DNA of 64,000 nucleotides from Boothiomyces macroporosus. Lineage: Eukaryota > Chytridiomycota > Chytridiomycetes > Rhizophydiales > Terramycetaceae. The notes beneath the pieces were generated by a model. That model was not told where the DNA came from and ran no database searches. It saw only the letters and a program-made list of their open reading frames with translations. The DNA is taken from contig JADGKB010000006.1 of assembly GCA_027604185.1 (NCBI GenBank), positions 62,001-126,000 of the forward strand, given 5' to 3'. Positions 9,899 to 21,904 of this stretch are shown here, piece after piece; positions within the stretch are counted from its first letter, which is position 1, and each line of letters opens with the position of its first letter. The position numbers were made by a program, and so were the translations under genes.

Positions 9899-12774
9899 TC
9901 AGGGAATAATTGGTAAATTCGTGTATTCAAGAAATTGCGTGTAGACATTTTCAACGTATTCTTCTTTGGAAGTTTTACGTGGTATCAGAGACTTTACTAA
10001 ATTTGAATAGCCCGCCCTTTTGAATTTGTTGAAAGCAGTTCCGAGAAAGTAGTTGGATACCATCTAAAAGTTAGTTGAAATTTACTGATTCTTTAGTAAT
10101 TTCTCCGTCCCGTCTTCCATCTACTACTCGAATGGTAATCGAACTAAAAGTGTTCGTAAGTGTTAGCTCACCTTCTTCACCCCACGAATCTTCAAATGAA
10201 GAATATTGGCTTAATGTTTCCACATCCATATCCCCTTCAAATAGTGGCAGCTTAAATTTTCCCATTCGTACATATTTTTGAGGATGAAATATTGGGCAGG
10301 CTGTCCATCCCTGGTAATTAATTAATTTATCACCACTCTCGTGATTTCATCGTTCAATACACTGTACAATTCAAAAATAACCCACAAGTCAGCGTTGAAC
10401 GGTCTTTGTCTAAACCACTAGATTAAATATGAATACAAAGTAACCATCGTCGAATTCCGGATTTTTATATTCTGAATTCAAGTTCGTAATTTTAGTATAT
10501 AGAATGTCATTTTGATTCTTAGATTTTAATGGTGCACCTCTTTTGAATGGAGACGTTGAAAAACTAATCACAGCGATCGTGAATCCTTTCCATTCCAAAC
10601 TTTCGGCTTTATCGATAGAAACTTTAAATCCATATGTCGCATCATACTTGCAGATAAATGCCAAGTCAATCGATCGTGGGATTTCGTTTGTTGCTTCAAA
10701 TAATTTACTTGTCCAAGCCAACAAACCTTCTTCAGTTTGTGTTGCAGATTTTGGCAAATTACCCATTGCTAGCAATCTGTCCCTCACACTAAAGGACTTT
10801 TTCTGTGCATAAACAAAGTAATATAAATTTAAATCACTTTCCTGTGGTTTTTCATATTCATACGTTTGGTACACTTTGGAGGAATAGGGTGACGCTTCAA
10901 CTTCAGAAGAGGTAACTCTCACTAGAACAGTTGTACACGGAACTCGGGCGCTTTTGGTTAAACTAATCCTACCTACTCAAAGGTCCCATTTTCCAGAAGT
11001 TTCCCAAGGACTCCTTTTTTAATGGTTCGTAATATACTGGAAGCTGAAATAGTCCCATATTATAACTAAGACTGGCCTGGGGTATCCTTTCATCTTGAAA
11101 AAAAAGGGTGAAATAACTGTAACCCACACGAACAATCTCTTTGGTTAATATGTCAATCGTTTGAAGCTCAAGTACCAAGATACTGAATGGCGGTACTTGC
11201 TGATTTGTAATTGTAACAGAAAACTACATTCAGAGAAGAATCACTTTGAACTCTGGATTATAAACGGAAGTATCCAAGTCGATTTTAGTTGCAATTTGAA
11301 TTTTCTTTGAAAATGATTTTGTTCGCACATTGTAGAAACTCCCTGATATTCGACTAGCAGTGGAATTGTCTGGTAAAAATCTGCCTACAGTAAAAGGAAA
11401 AGAAACCTGCATCAATTGAAATATTAATTGAACTTAATTCGTTATCTGTTTCATTACTACTTTCCACAGGTTTATAAAAATATGCTTCCTCTGGGCAGCT
11501 GGGGACTATTAACTTGGGAACAAATTTTTTTGGTACAGGTCTGCCAAATTTTGGTTTGTAAATCTTTAGCAACAAAGTAGGTTTCCCAATGATTTCACCA
11601 TCAAATGAAATCGATTGATTGCCATCATTTATATCTTGAATTAATGAATTTTACCAAATGGTTCTTTGAAATGATATTTGAAGATTTCAAATTGTCCAGA
11701 TGCTAGTACTCTCTGATTTCCATTGTTAATACCCTGCAATTTAGTATATAATCTACAACTATTTCTAAAACTGCCTTTCTACCACTCTTTTCAACAAATG
11801 TTTCAATATAGAAATTAAATTCCCAACCGTATTGATTCTCAATTACTCCAGGTTCGCAAGGTTTCGTTTCAAACAATGACTTCGCACTATCACCCTCACT
11901 TAGCTTAACCCTCAAGATAATTGTGGGATTATCAACCAGCTTTAAATTGTTGATCTCGACAAATTGGAAACCAATTGGAAATTGTTTGACCGCATCTTTC
12001 TTTGTTTGGTTCAGATCATCCAGTTTTTGCGAATCTTTCTTATCACTAACTATGCTTTTTTCAATAGTTTTAGGTACTTCCTGTTTGACTAGTGTGGATT
12101 TTTTCTTGATATTCACAGTATTCTTTTTTCCTACATCTGGAAGAATATCTACTATCGCGGGCTGCACTACTTTTGGCTGTTCAACATCATTCTGTGTCTT
12201 CTTTACCTCCTTGAATGTTGAAAAGAACATCAAAGAGCTATCATCCAAAGTGATGGTGACTAACTGTTCTGTATTGAGGGTGTAGTTTGGGTAAATTCTG
12301 AAAAAGATAAATTTGTTGTAATCTGATGTTGTACCATTTTGAGGTGAATATTCAAAGTTGATTGGATAACAATTTAAAGGCAGTTTCCATTGACCATAGT
12401 TGATTTCCCCTTCATTATTAAATATAGGAAACGTAGCCCATCCAATTTTTGAATCTTCCCAGCACTGCTTTGTTTTGCGAAAGTCTGCAATAACATGTAC
12501 CTTTCGAGAAGAGTCTATCTAATTTTTAAATTCAAATTACCGATATATAAGCTTTTCGTTTCCCAAATATAAATGAGTTATTTCTTTTTTCAACACTTTC
12601 TTCGCATTTTACTTTGTTTAACGCACTACCTGCTTCGAATAAGCAGAACGAAAGTTTTATTTTAGGGTCGTCTGTCATGTAAGATAGAAATATAAATTCA
12701 ACTGTAAATCCAATATGTTTGCTGTATTTCGTTTTTCTTAAATGTGCGATATCATTAATTTTGATTTGAACTGG
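9899..12774 (-). CDS. Large protein with repeated C2-like modules; 5' end unresolved
   Basis: At least eight exons joined by 19-26-nt introns give over 800 residues of beta-rich sequence. An N-terminal module (PVQIKINDIAHLRKTKYSKH) runs into IGWATFPIFNNEGEINYGQW then KLPL. A Lys-rich linker follows, then a second module with VLEIVGINNGNQRVLASG. A third, near the C-terminus, has RGWTACPIFHPQKYVRMGKF then KLPLF. The shared motif G-W-x3-P-I-F...G-x-[WF]-K-L-P-L shows internal duplication of a C2-like fold. I do not recognise the family; a centriolar or ciliary scaffold is a guess. The frame is open from an acceptor at about 12775 with no ATG, so a first exon is missing, or the start is the ATG in SYMTDDP. 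Confidence 0.65.
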
Positions 12775-12813
12775 CTGGATGTTATTTTCATTTATTCAAC
12801 AATTAATTAACGA

Positions 12814-13065
12814 TTACTCTTGTAGTTGGTTCAATTCATACTGTAATATTGATTTCTCTCTATAATTTTCCATTTGTATCATTTCTTTTTCATGTTGAAG
12901 TTTTATATCGTTAATTGATTTGACAATATTGGATTTAAATCCAGAATTCCCCGATTTAATCTCTTTCTCCAAATTAGAAATTTCCTGCAATATTTTCCAA
13001 TCAGTTCCACCCAATTTCAGATATTGTTCTCGGAGCGCTATTATTTCATCCAACACGAATGACAT
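12814..13065 (-). CDS. Small coiled-coil protein, or 5' exon of the next gene
   Basis: An 83-codon frame starts MSFVLDEIIALREQYLKLGG and continues as charged heptads to YELNQLQE. It lies head-to-tail with the C2-module gene, which lacks a visible start, so this may be its N-terminal coiled coil. I could not find a GT-AG pair that joins the two in frame, so they are listed apart. Confidence 0.5.
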   Translation of the reverse strand: MSFVLDEIIALREQYLKLGGTDWKILQEISNLEKEIKSGNSGFKSNIVKSINDIKLQHEKEMIQMENYREKSILQYELNQLQE

Positions 13066-13102
13066 TCAGGAAAATTTTGGCAAAAGTAAAATAGATATTT
13101 TA

Positions 13103-14562
13103 TTACATTTGAAACTTTTCAGTTCTTTCTATTGTCACCATCATCCCATGCATTTCTTTCGTCAAGTCCACTTCATTTTGTATATCAGCTTTCGAATCTG
13201 ACACTAAATTGGCATCAGCATCAATATGGACAGGGTTGTGTTGTGAGATTATTGATGTTTCGGGGATAGCGCAATTTAGTACAGTCATTTGTGTAGGAGT
13301 TGTAGATCTTTCACATTCAAGATCTTCATCTGGTAGTATTATTTCAGCATGTTGTGAATAGTCCAAATCAGGGGGTATAATATGTGCGGTAGATAACTCA
13401 TATTCTGAGTTGTTTGTGTCGTCAAATTGTATACTTCCGCGGTTGTTAGGTCTCCATTCATCATCAACGGTGGATCCTTGAGTTGAAGGAACATACCGTG
13501 GAAGGGTGTCCACAGAGCGTCTCATCATAGAATCTTCAAATAAAAGGTAAGGAAACCCACCTGAGTTAGCTAGTAATATTACCTACGACCACTGGAAGTT
13601 GAATTTTGATAATAGATGAAAATCTAGCACCAGATTGAATTTTAATGTCAAAAAAGTGCTGTACTTTCAAAATACTAGTGTCTATATCGGGATTCATGAT
13701 ACTACTAGGTGGAATTGGAAATTGAATTAGACGGTTGATTTCTCTAATTGAAGGTGGAAATTCCTCAGAGTAGTTTAGTCTGTGAATTCTTTCGGTTCTA
13801 GGTCCGCGTGTACGATCAATTGTTATATAAGTTACTTTTTGCTTCAAATAAACGCTGGATTAAATATCAACTACCTGTGTAGTATCAGCCCATGATTAGA
13901 GTGATTGACAATATCGAGTGTTATCGGTGCTATTTCCTCTATAGATTAGCTTGTCTGTACCTGAGGTGAATCCACCCTTTGGAATTGATGCAGTAACCGA
14001 AAAATAACCAGATCTCCAGAATAACAACCCTGCATAGCCGTCTTTTTTGATCGATACGCTTTCCGCCAATTCGCTCGCTCCAACATCTCTAGTCGATGGT
14101 ACCACTATTTCCGAACTGACAGTCTGTTTTTTGTAACCTATGTGAGGATTGACATACCTGATTTTAAAAGCACGGCAGTGATCATGTACTTTACAGAGCC
14201 AAAGGGCCCTTCAAACGAAGCAGGAAGGTTTGTTGGAGGTAGTCGAAATTCGAAAGGGTATACATGCTCTCCTGCTTCGATTTCAATTGGAACAGTGTTC
14301 ATATTTCCATCCCCAATCAAATTATTAAAATCCTGAGTTAGTGGACAAATACTTTGAACATGGTAATGGTGGAATTTTCATTACTGATACCAGCATTTCC
14401 TTTTTGCAAGTGTGTAGTAACCTTTCCTGTAATCCTCGCTCGGAGAAGCGTAATATTTGTGGGTGCAGAGAGCTGCAGGTTTACAAACCCTTCTACTTTC
14501 TGTCCGGGAAGAAACAAAGTCCTCTGATTATCAAACTGTAATTCAAACACTTGCACAGTCAT
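13103..14562 (-). CDS. Alpha-arrestin (arrestin domain-containing protein)
   Basis: Alpha-arrestins are adaptors that commonly link membrane proteins to ubiquitin ligases. The arrestin N-domain starts MTVQVFELQFDNQRTLFLPG, with the P-G-Q-x-V-x-G turn. After a 20-nt intron comes AGEHVYPFEFRLPPTNLPAS with SFEGPFGSVKYMI, the most conserved arrestin block. The C-domain has PKGGFTS-EEIAPITLDIVNHSNHG and LHSVYLKQKVTYITIDRT. Introns of 20-22 nt at five joints restore the fold. The 140-residue tail (from RRSVDTLPRYVPSTQG) is acidic and Ser/Thr-rich and shows no clear PPxY motif. Confidence 0.9.
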
Positions 14563-14685
14563 TTTGAAATTGTTAAAGTTAAAAAACCCCGCACAACTAT
14601 TTCGGTGGTTGCCGTTTCCATTTTAGGAGCTTAAAGGAAAATGAGACAGATGAATGAAAATTCTTGGGATTCGTTTATTTAAAGT

Positions 14686-17600
14686 CTAATTTTCAGTCTG
14701 CCGTTGTAATTCGGCTTCTACTTGTTCTTTCCCGCCTTTCATTTTAATTAATTTTAGTGCCCATTGATAGTCTTGATCAAGTGGGGATTTTTTGTATATG
14801 CGAACCAGCTCTTCCTTTGGAGCAAAATAGTGTTGAATGATATTTTTAAGGGCCAAGTAGCAGGGCAAATCTAGACAGTTTGCATCTCTACCTTCACCTA
14901 TGAAAAAGTATGAAGCTAACTGAATTAGCACGATTTACCTCCATGTACTTTATGAAAAACTGGAATCTTCTTTCATCCCATTGCTTTCGTTCTTTTGGAT
15001 CTTCGCCAAGACTTGGAACAATCATAGCCTCGGCGTCGTGCACAAATTGTGACCAAATACCGTCAACAACCTTGAAAGCAATAATATCTTCAATATTGGA
15101 CATTAGCACCTCCAAATTTGAATTCAGAAACTCAAACAAGGGGGATAGATACTCTTCGATCTCTTCGATCTCGGATGGAGTCAATTGGAGGTCACTCTGA
15201 TCTTTGAAGAATTTGGTAACCACATTGGTCTTATATTTCAGAGACAGAGGATGTATTCTATCTCTAAAATCATACGTCAACTAAAATTAATATAGATATA
15301 CCTGGTTTACAAACAAAGAAACAATCTTTTGTTCGTAATTTCGGGTAACCCACTGACACATAGAAAGTAAAACGTCTGTATTGTCATCTAATACTTGGCA
15401 TTTGATTCTTACCCATCCGTAAGAGGCTAATTGAATTTTTGTCTCCATAGAGCCTAGTATTCCCAATTCTGATAAATCCAACTGTCCTACTGCAAATGTA
15501 ACCTCCTGGTGTCCTTCAATAGAGTGAAGCAAACAAACACTCACAGTCTGAACGTTTGCATTATATACTGAAAACAAAGTTTCGTCCCATCGTATCAACT
15601 TTCTTTGCGGTAGAAATTGAGTTCCTCCAATTTCCTTTCCTAGTCTATTGACTAATTTTATTGCGATTTTTGTTATCCAAGGTCTAGTAACTTGCAGAGA
15701 CGCTTCTACAATATTGACAGAGAATACAAATTTTTTACTCTGAAAAGTAGAATAGTTTCTGCTGCTTTCGTCTTGAAGAACAGGCAGTCTGTCAAGTGCA
15801 GCTTTAAATTTATCAGTAACAGCGCTGATGTTCAACAGACAAACACAGGCTTTTGCCGAAATTCTCTCCCCTGAAAAAGATGAGGCAATCTGCTTTTTCC
15901 TAATCATTTTTGGTATCGTTACTTTAATCTTTCCAATCTTTGCTTTTTTTGCGGGTCTATAATTAAATATGCTGTACGGAGGAGGTTGCAAATGTCTGGT
16001 TGAAGTCAATTCGCGAATTAGCGCTTCAGTTAGCAAATAACAATATGTGTTCAACGCAAGAATGGCTTCTTTGTAAACTTCATAGTAAAATTTACGAGTG
16101 TCTTGCTCATTGGGCCAGTCCAATCCTTTGATGAAATCCAGTAAATTCTGGATTATTGTAAAGCAGTCAATTATTGAGTTTGAGTGCGGTATATTGGGTG
16201 ATATCCTTTGAAAATCTTCCCTTTGAACCGAACCAGCGATCCATTCATGCATTTTGACTATATTAGTAAATATTACCAGTCTGCGACAACCATTCTTGAA
16301 CGAACGGTCCAAACCACTGTATCATTGTGAATTTCTCAGATAAACTAGAATTAAACTATATCTACCGGTAGTCAATGCTTTCATACACGATCTGAAGTTT
16401 GCGAACCTCTTTGTAAAGTTCAAAAAGTGGTCCCAGTTCCATTAAATCAACATTATACGAAGATAAAATGGATTCTAATAGAATTTTATACTGGTTATAA
16501 AACAAGTCTGCTCCAAGTGAAGGCAGATGCAATTTTCTAAGTTAGTGAATCTTACCCAAAGATTAACATGTCATATTCGGATTTGTAGAATTCTAATTCT
16601 TCAATGATGTGCTTTGTTAGCGCAATTAATGGTATTTCTTCGTTATCAATGGTAGAAATCGCGTGCAACCCTCCAAACCTCGACGATAATGCTTCCTGTG
16701 TCAAGCATTTGTACCTGTAAAAGTTTCTTTGAATGCTGCATGAAATCCAACATGTTATTGCTGGATGAAATTATGGGACTAGAGTATATCCTGGTGCATA
16801 TGTCTGCAAGTTTCTCCAATTGCGTTCCAGACAAGTTCTTTTTCTTTTCAGTATAATTGAGATTATTAAAAAACAGCTTTAGTTGAACGTCTAATTCCAC
16901 TAGCAGCTTTTTTGAAACGGTTTCAAACAATTTCATCTCCTTTAAATAGAGCATACCTCATTATGGGTGCAATTGTCCACTTCATGAACTACATCAAATG
17001 CAAGCGAAAAGTGTCGATGTAAAGTATCAATATTTAGAAACTTTCTGGTGTACATAGACCCAGCAATTTCATAAAATGCAATAATGGAAGATTGTTCCCT
17101 GATTCTCCAACTTTTTTTCACAGCGTTGACTATATGACTGCTCAATTCAGATAGCTCCTGTTGCTGAGAACCAGTTTTAATCATTTCCCACTCATACAAT
17201 GCGGAAAGCAAATTTCTAAAGGATTGAATTGGGTTTGTTGGAATGCTTTGAAGAGTTCCGTTTTCAATCGGATTGATTACCCTTTTAACTCCCAACTGAA
17301 TTGAACCATTTACATTACTCCTTTTTGATCTCTTTTGCAATGGGTAATTTGAGGGATTTGCAATCAAATTTTCCAAGTCTCCAACCGAAAGACGTACACA
17401 ACCCAAAAAATTATCCTCTTTTGAACTCTTTTCATTACGCAGTTTCATGGATAGCCTGTTCCAAACACTGATTGTTATTGGTTCTCGCGCATTCTTTGAT
17501 ATTATTCTAAGTTAGCTAATAAACTACATTGGGATGTTAAAATCAAATGTGGGATTACATGTTTTCTGTATTACTGGCGATATCCACTCTTGATCGATAT

Positions 17601-18126
17601 AGCGAATAGATACATATGGGTTATTGTAATTATTCTGATCTTTTGGTTTCAGATTAGCTAAACTAATGATGGACAACAGTATTAGATCACGTGACTGATC
17701 CAAATTTGAATAAGGTGTTTTGTTATTCCCTATCCACATTTCTTCATTTCTTTTCCAGCTTTGAAAGCATTCTTGAGACTTGAATTCGTTATCGAACATG
17801 TATCCTTTCTGAAGAAAATATTTGTATACCAGCAAATCTTGAATGACTGTATTCCTTGTTAAACTCCTATTGATCTCATCAACTCTGGCAAAGAATATTG
17901 TAGGCTCTATATCTAGAAAGGATTGGACACACTGGAGTATTTGACGGACCTGAAGCGGATAATTTGGTTCGAATAGAACTGGAGGGTTGATATCGGTCTC
18001 TGGTTTGAATAGTGACATCTTTGAGTTGGATGCGCTCTTCTTGAGTGCTTTCCCTTGATCCGCTTGAGTCAGGATTGTTTTTATTAGTTTAGCAAAGAAC
18101 TCTTCTCCGTAAATTGTTTTTTCCAT
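14686..18126 (-). CDS. Munc13/Ync13-like C2-MUN domain protein
   Basis: This is probably a membrane-trafficking or exocytic tether. About 1,050 residues can be assembled from seven or more exons. The N-terminal third holds a C2-like segment (DLILLSIISLANLKPKDQN, then NPYVSIRYIDQEWISPV). The middle is helical, with the family-typical KMHEWIAGSVQREDF, HSNSIIDCFTIIQNLLDFI and AKACVCLLNISAVTDKFKAA. A second C2 follows (FVFSVNIVEASLQVTRPWI, then LIRWDETLFSVYNANVQTV). The end has the MUN-type SYFFIGEGRDANCLDLPCYL block. It is closer to fungal/plant short Munc13 relatives than to animal synaptic Munc13. Urease ends 24 bp upstream on the same strand. Confidence 0.82.
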
Positions 18127-18150
18127 TGGTAAACTTTTTATTTGTTTTGT

Positions 18151-20845
18151 TTAAATCAAGAAAACGGACTGTGCCATTGGCAGCTTATCACTTGGCAATG
18201 ATTTCAAAATTTCTCCATCGCAAGTAACTTGGTAGGTTTCCGGATCAACGGAGATTTTCGGAATGTGAGAGTTGTGCTTCATATCAGTTTTTTTGACTGA
18301 TCGACAGCCCTTCACTGGAACTACTTTCTTTTTCAAATTGTATCCAGCTACTTGAGGCTCTGAGGCTTTGGAAATGAACGCGAAACAGTTCATAGAAAGA
18401 ACAGAGGGGAATGATCCAAACATTGGCCTAGAATGAACTGGCTGCGGTGTTGGGATGGATGCATTCGGATCTCCCATCTGACAGCTGACAATCAGACCGC
18501 CTTTTAGAACCAAATCAGGTTTTGTTCCAAAAAATGAAGGTGAATACAAAACTAAATCCGCAAGTTTTCCGACTTCAATTGATCCAACTACATGGGAAAT
18601 TCCGTGAGCAAGAGCACTATTTTAGATACATATTACGGATTGATGGTGTATTTCGAAACATAGCGTTTGATTCTATCGTTATCGCCCTTTTCATTTTTGG
18701 ACAGTTTACCTCTATTCAACTTCATCTTGTGAGCTGTTTGCCATGTTCGGCAAATAACTTCACCAACTCTGCCCATTGCTAAATAAGATGTAATTTACCT
18801 TGAGAATCGGATGAAATAATAGAAATAGATCCATTATCGTGGAGAATGTCTTCCGCACCAATGGTTTCTCCCCTAATGCGTGATTCTGCAAACGAAATAT
18901 CTTCGGGGATATCTTTAGACAAATGATGGCACACCTAAATGTCACTGTGCAATTACCATTAACATGTCTAAATGTTCATCCAAAGTATTTTTAGTGAACG
19001 GGCGTGTTGGGTTGGTTGAAGATGGAATTACGTTTAACTCACCGCAGACACTAATAATATCCGGCGCATGACCACCTCCAGCACCTAACTTAAGCTGTAG
19101 ATACCTTCCGTATGATAGGCGTGGATTGTTCGGGATTTGAATGCAGCAATAGATGTTTCAACGAATCCTGATTCATTTAGTGTGTCAGTATGAATTGTTG
19201 CCTGATATTAATTGAGAATACTTGAATATCGTATTTATCGCACACTTTCAAGCACGTGTCAATTGCAGACGGAGTAGTTCCCCAGTCTTCATGCAGCTGG
19301 TATTTAATACTAAATTTACTTTTAATCCTATAGCACCAGCCTCTATCTGCTCTTCCAATCCAACTGCAGAACTGGAATTCCCCTTTCCAGTAAATCCAAA
19401 GTTCAACGGTAAGTCGTCAGTTGATTTATACATGGCTTTAATGTGGAACTTTCCAGGGGTGCAGGTAGTTGCGTTCGTACCAGTATTTGGTCCAGTCCCG
19501 CCTCCAATGACGGTAGTAATTCCTGAATACAAAGCTTCCGTACAGATTTGAGGACAGATAAAGTGAATGTGTGTATCAATAGCACCCGCAGTGATGATTT
19601 TTCCTTCACCTGCTAGTACTTCTGTAGTTGCTCCAATAATCATACCTGGAGTCACTCCATGCATCACATCTGGGTTCCCTGCTTTCCCAATTCCCACAAT
19701 ATATCCATTCTTGATACCAATATCAGCTTTGTAAATTCCAGTGTAGTCAACCACAATCACGTTAACGATAACTAGATCCAGTGCATCCCCATCTTTAACC
19801 CCGGTTGCTTGGCCCATGCCTTCACGAATAACCTTCCCACCACCAAACACTACACTTAGTTAAATAGTACCACATTCGTCTCCATATGAAGTGTAATCCC
19901 TTTCAATCTCAAGATAGAGACTTGAATCACCTAGCCGTACTTTATCTCCAACAGTTGGTCCATAAGCAGCTGCATATCTTTCTCTGCTCATCTTGTAGAC
20001 GTTTGGCTTTCCACTGTTGGACTGTTTTACATGAAGGAAACCTAGCAGATTACTAACCAAACTAACCTCCGTCTTGGATCTTTTTCAAAATCGTCGGGAT
20101 TTTTGCGAGATCGACTTTTCCTGTAGCCAACCCATTGCCCCCAGAGATAACCTTGTTCCCAGCAATTTCAACCAAATCAACCTTCTTCTTTTCTCCCGGT
20201 TCAAATCGGACGGCTGTACCAGCAGGAATATTTAGGCGATATCCATACGCAAGCTCTCTATCAAATGACAATTGCGCATTAGTTTCAACAAAATGATAGT
20301 GAGAGCCCACTTGAATTGGTCGGTCGCCATTGTTAGTAACCACTACTGAGCGCAAATTACGACCCTGATTCAAAATAATGTCAGATTTGACGACAATAAC
20401 CTACAATTAAAAGAAAGATACTTTTCCTGGTTCATCGTCGGCTTCAACTGGAGGGAACTTGTCCAGAGATGGAACTGGGAGGAATGACCCATATAATGCT
20501 TCTTCCAAATTGCCGTCTAGTGTAGATATTGGGTTGTGCACAGTGATTAATTTGGTCCCGTCTGGGAAAGTCGCTTCAATGGACACATGATCTAATGAAC
20601 TACTAACTTGTGGCAGCACTTGTCTTTTACCAAGCAACTGTGTTCCAATTGAAGCTAAAGTAGATAGTGAGTGAATTCCATCTAATTTAGCGGATTTTAC
20701 CCCGAACATGTTCAATCAATACTGTGCATATTAGCGCAACTGCTTCAACGTGGTTCAATCTCACTCCTCGAGCTAACCGTCTTTGCGCCAATGTCCCTGC
20801 TTGTATCAATAATAATTTGTCAATCTCTTTTGGTAGCAATTTCAT
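18151..20845 (-). CDS. URE1: Urease, single-chain gamma-beta-alpha (eukaryotic) type
   Basis: Urease hydrolyses urea to ammonia and carbamate in the cytosol. The gamma part starts [17 protein letters not shown], beta contains [18 protein letters not shown], and alpha begins [20 protein letters not shown]. Nickel and active-site elements are present: H-x-H in DTHIHFICP, the carbamylated Lys in [16 protein letters not shown] (split by a 23-nt intron), His in [27 protein letters not shown], and the flap Cys/His in MVCHHL. All domains are in one frame after splicing 20-23-nt introns, the fused order known from plants and fungi. The nickel-loading accessory genes are not in this window. Confidence 0.97.
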
Positions 20846-20964
20846 TGTCAAACTACTGCAGATTAGAAGTGAATAATTTGGACACCGACAATCCCAAATA
20901 GTAGGGACTGGCCGTTTGTGCGCTCGCGATAAGAATTGTGCCACTACAAATTCCAAAGTGTTTA

Positions 20965-21743
20965 TTAAAGGCTTAACCCACCATCAACCACTAGGCACTG
21001 GCCCGTTACATAAGGAGCTTTCGCCAAGTAAGCTGCAGCTTCAGCAACATCCTCAGGCTTGCCCAATTTCCCTTGTGGGATATAACTAACAATAGCCGAA
21101 TGGTCTAAATTACTGGTCATATCAGTGTCAATGAATCCAGGTGCAATGGCGTTTACGGTAATATTCTTTTTGGCTACTTCCTTTGCCAATGAACGCGTAA
21201 ATCCGACAATTCCGGCTTTTGATGCAGAATAAGCTGAAAGACCAGGACTGCCCTTGATATTTCCAATCACAGAAGCGATATTGATGATTGAGCCTGCATT
21301 TAGTGCTATTTACCTTGCTTGTTTCTCATCATGTTCTTCAATACTCCTTGCGAAAGAAGCATTGCAGCAGTGAGGTTCACGTTGAACAAACCTTCAATGG
21401 ATTCCAAAGTAGTGGAATTCAACAATTTGGAATGCGTGATTCCAGCTGAATTTACCAAGAGCGAAACTGGAATTTTGGATTCTTCTTCAATCTTTCTGAT
21501 TTGCTAAATCAGGGCAAACTAACCTCGACTAAAGATGGGATTTCTCGAACTTTAGACAAGTCAAATGCGATGCCAGTAGCACTGGAAAAGTCCTTTAATT
21601 TCATGTCCAATTTGGCCGCATCCTTGCTAATCGCAATGATGTGATATCCATCTTGCGATAATCGCTTTGCTATTGCATACCCTATTCCTGCGTTATTTCA
21701 AGTTACCCCTTGAAGCACCAGATACTACAGCTATTTTTTGCAT
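20965..21743 (-). CDS. CBR4: CBR4/FabG-type 3-oxoacyl-ACP reductase (SDR family)
   Basis: This is a short-chain dehydrogenase most like the mitochondrial fatty-acid-synthesis ketoreductase. It begins [13 protein letters not shown] and, after a 19-nt intron, [20 protein letters not shown], giving the Rossmann G-x3-G-x-G. The catalytic block [20 protein letters not shown] and [16 protein letters not shown] with [14 protein letters not shown] are complete. No strong transit peptide is visible. Length is about 245 aa. A 161-bp gap separates it from the divergent formin gene. Confidence 0.88.
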
Positions 21744-21904
21744 TTTGAACGGAAAAATGAAAGGAAAATTGAAATTAATAAACTGATTTGAATTCAATGA
21801 GCCGGATTCCTGTATTCTATTTTTAAAGGGTTTAAAGGTGAATTTCTGTGTATCTAGTTGGCGTTTGATGGGCTTTTTTCTGCCACAAACTTCCCCAACT
21901 CAAA

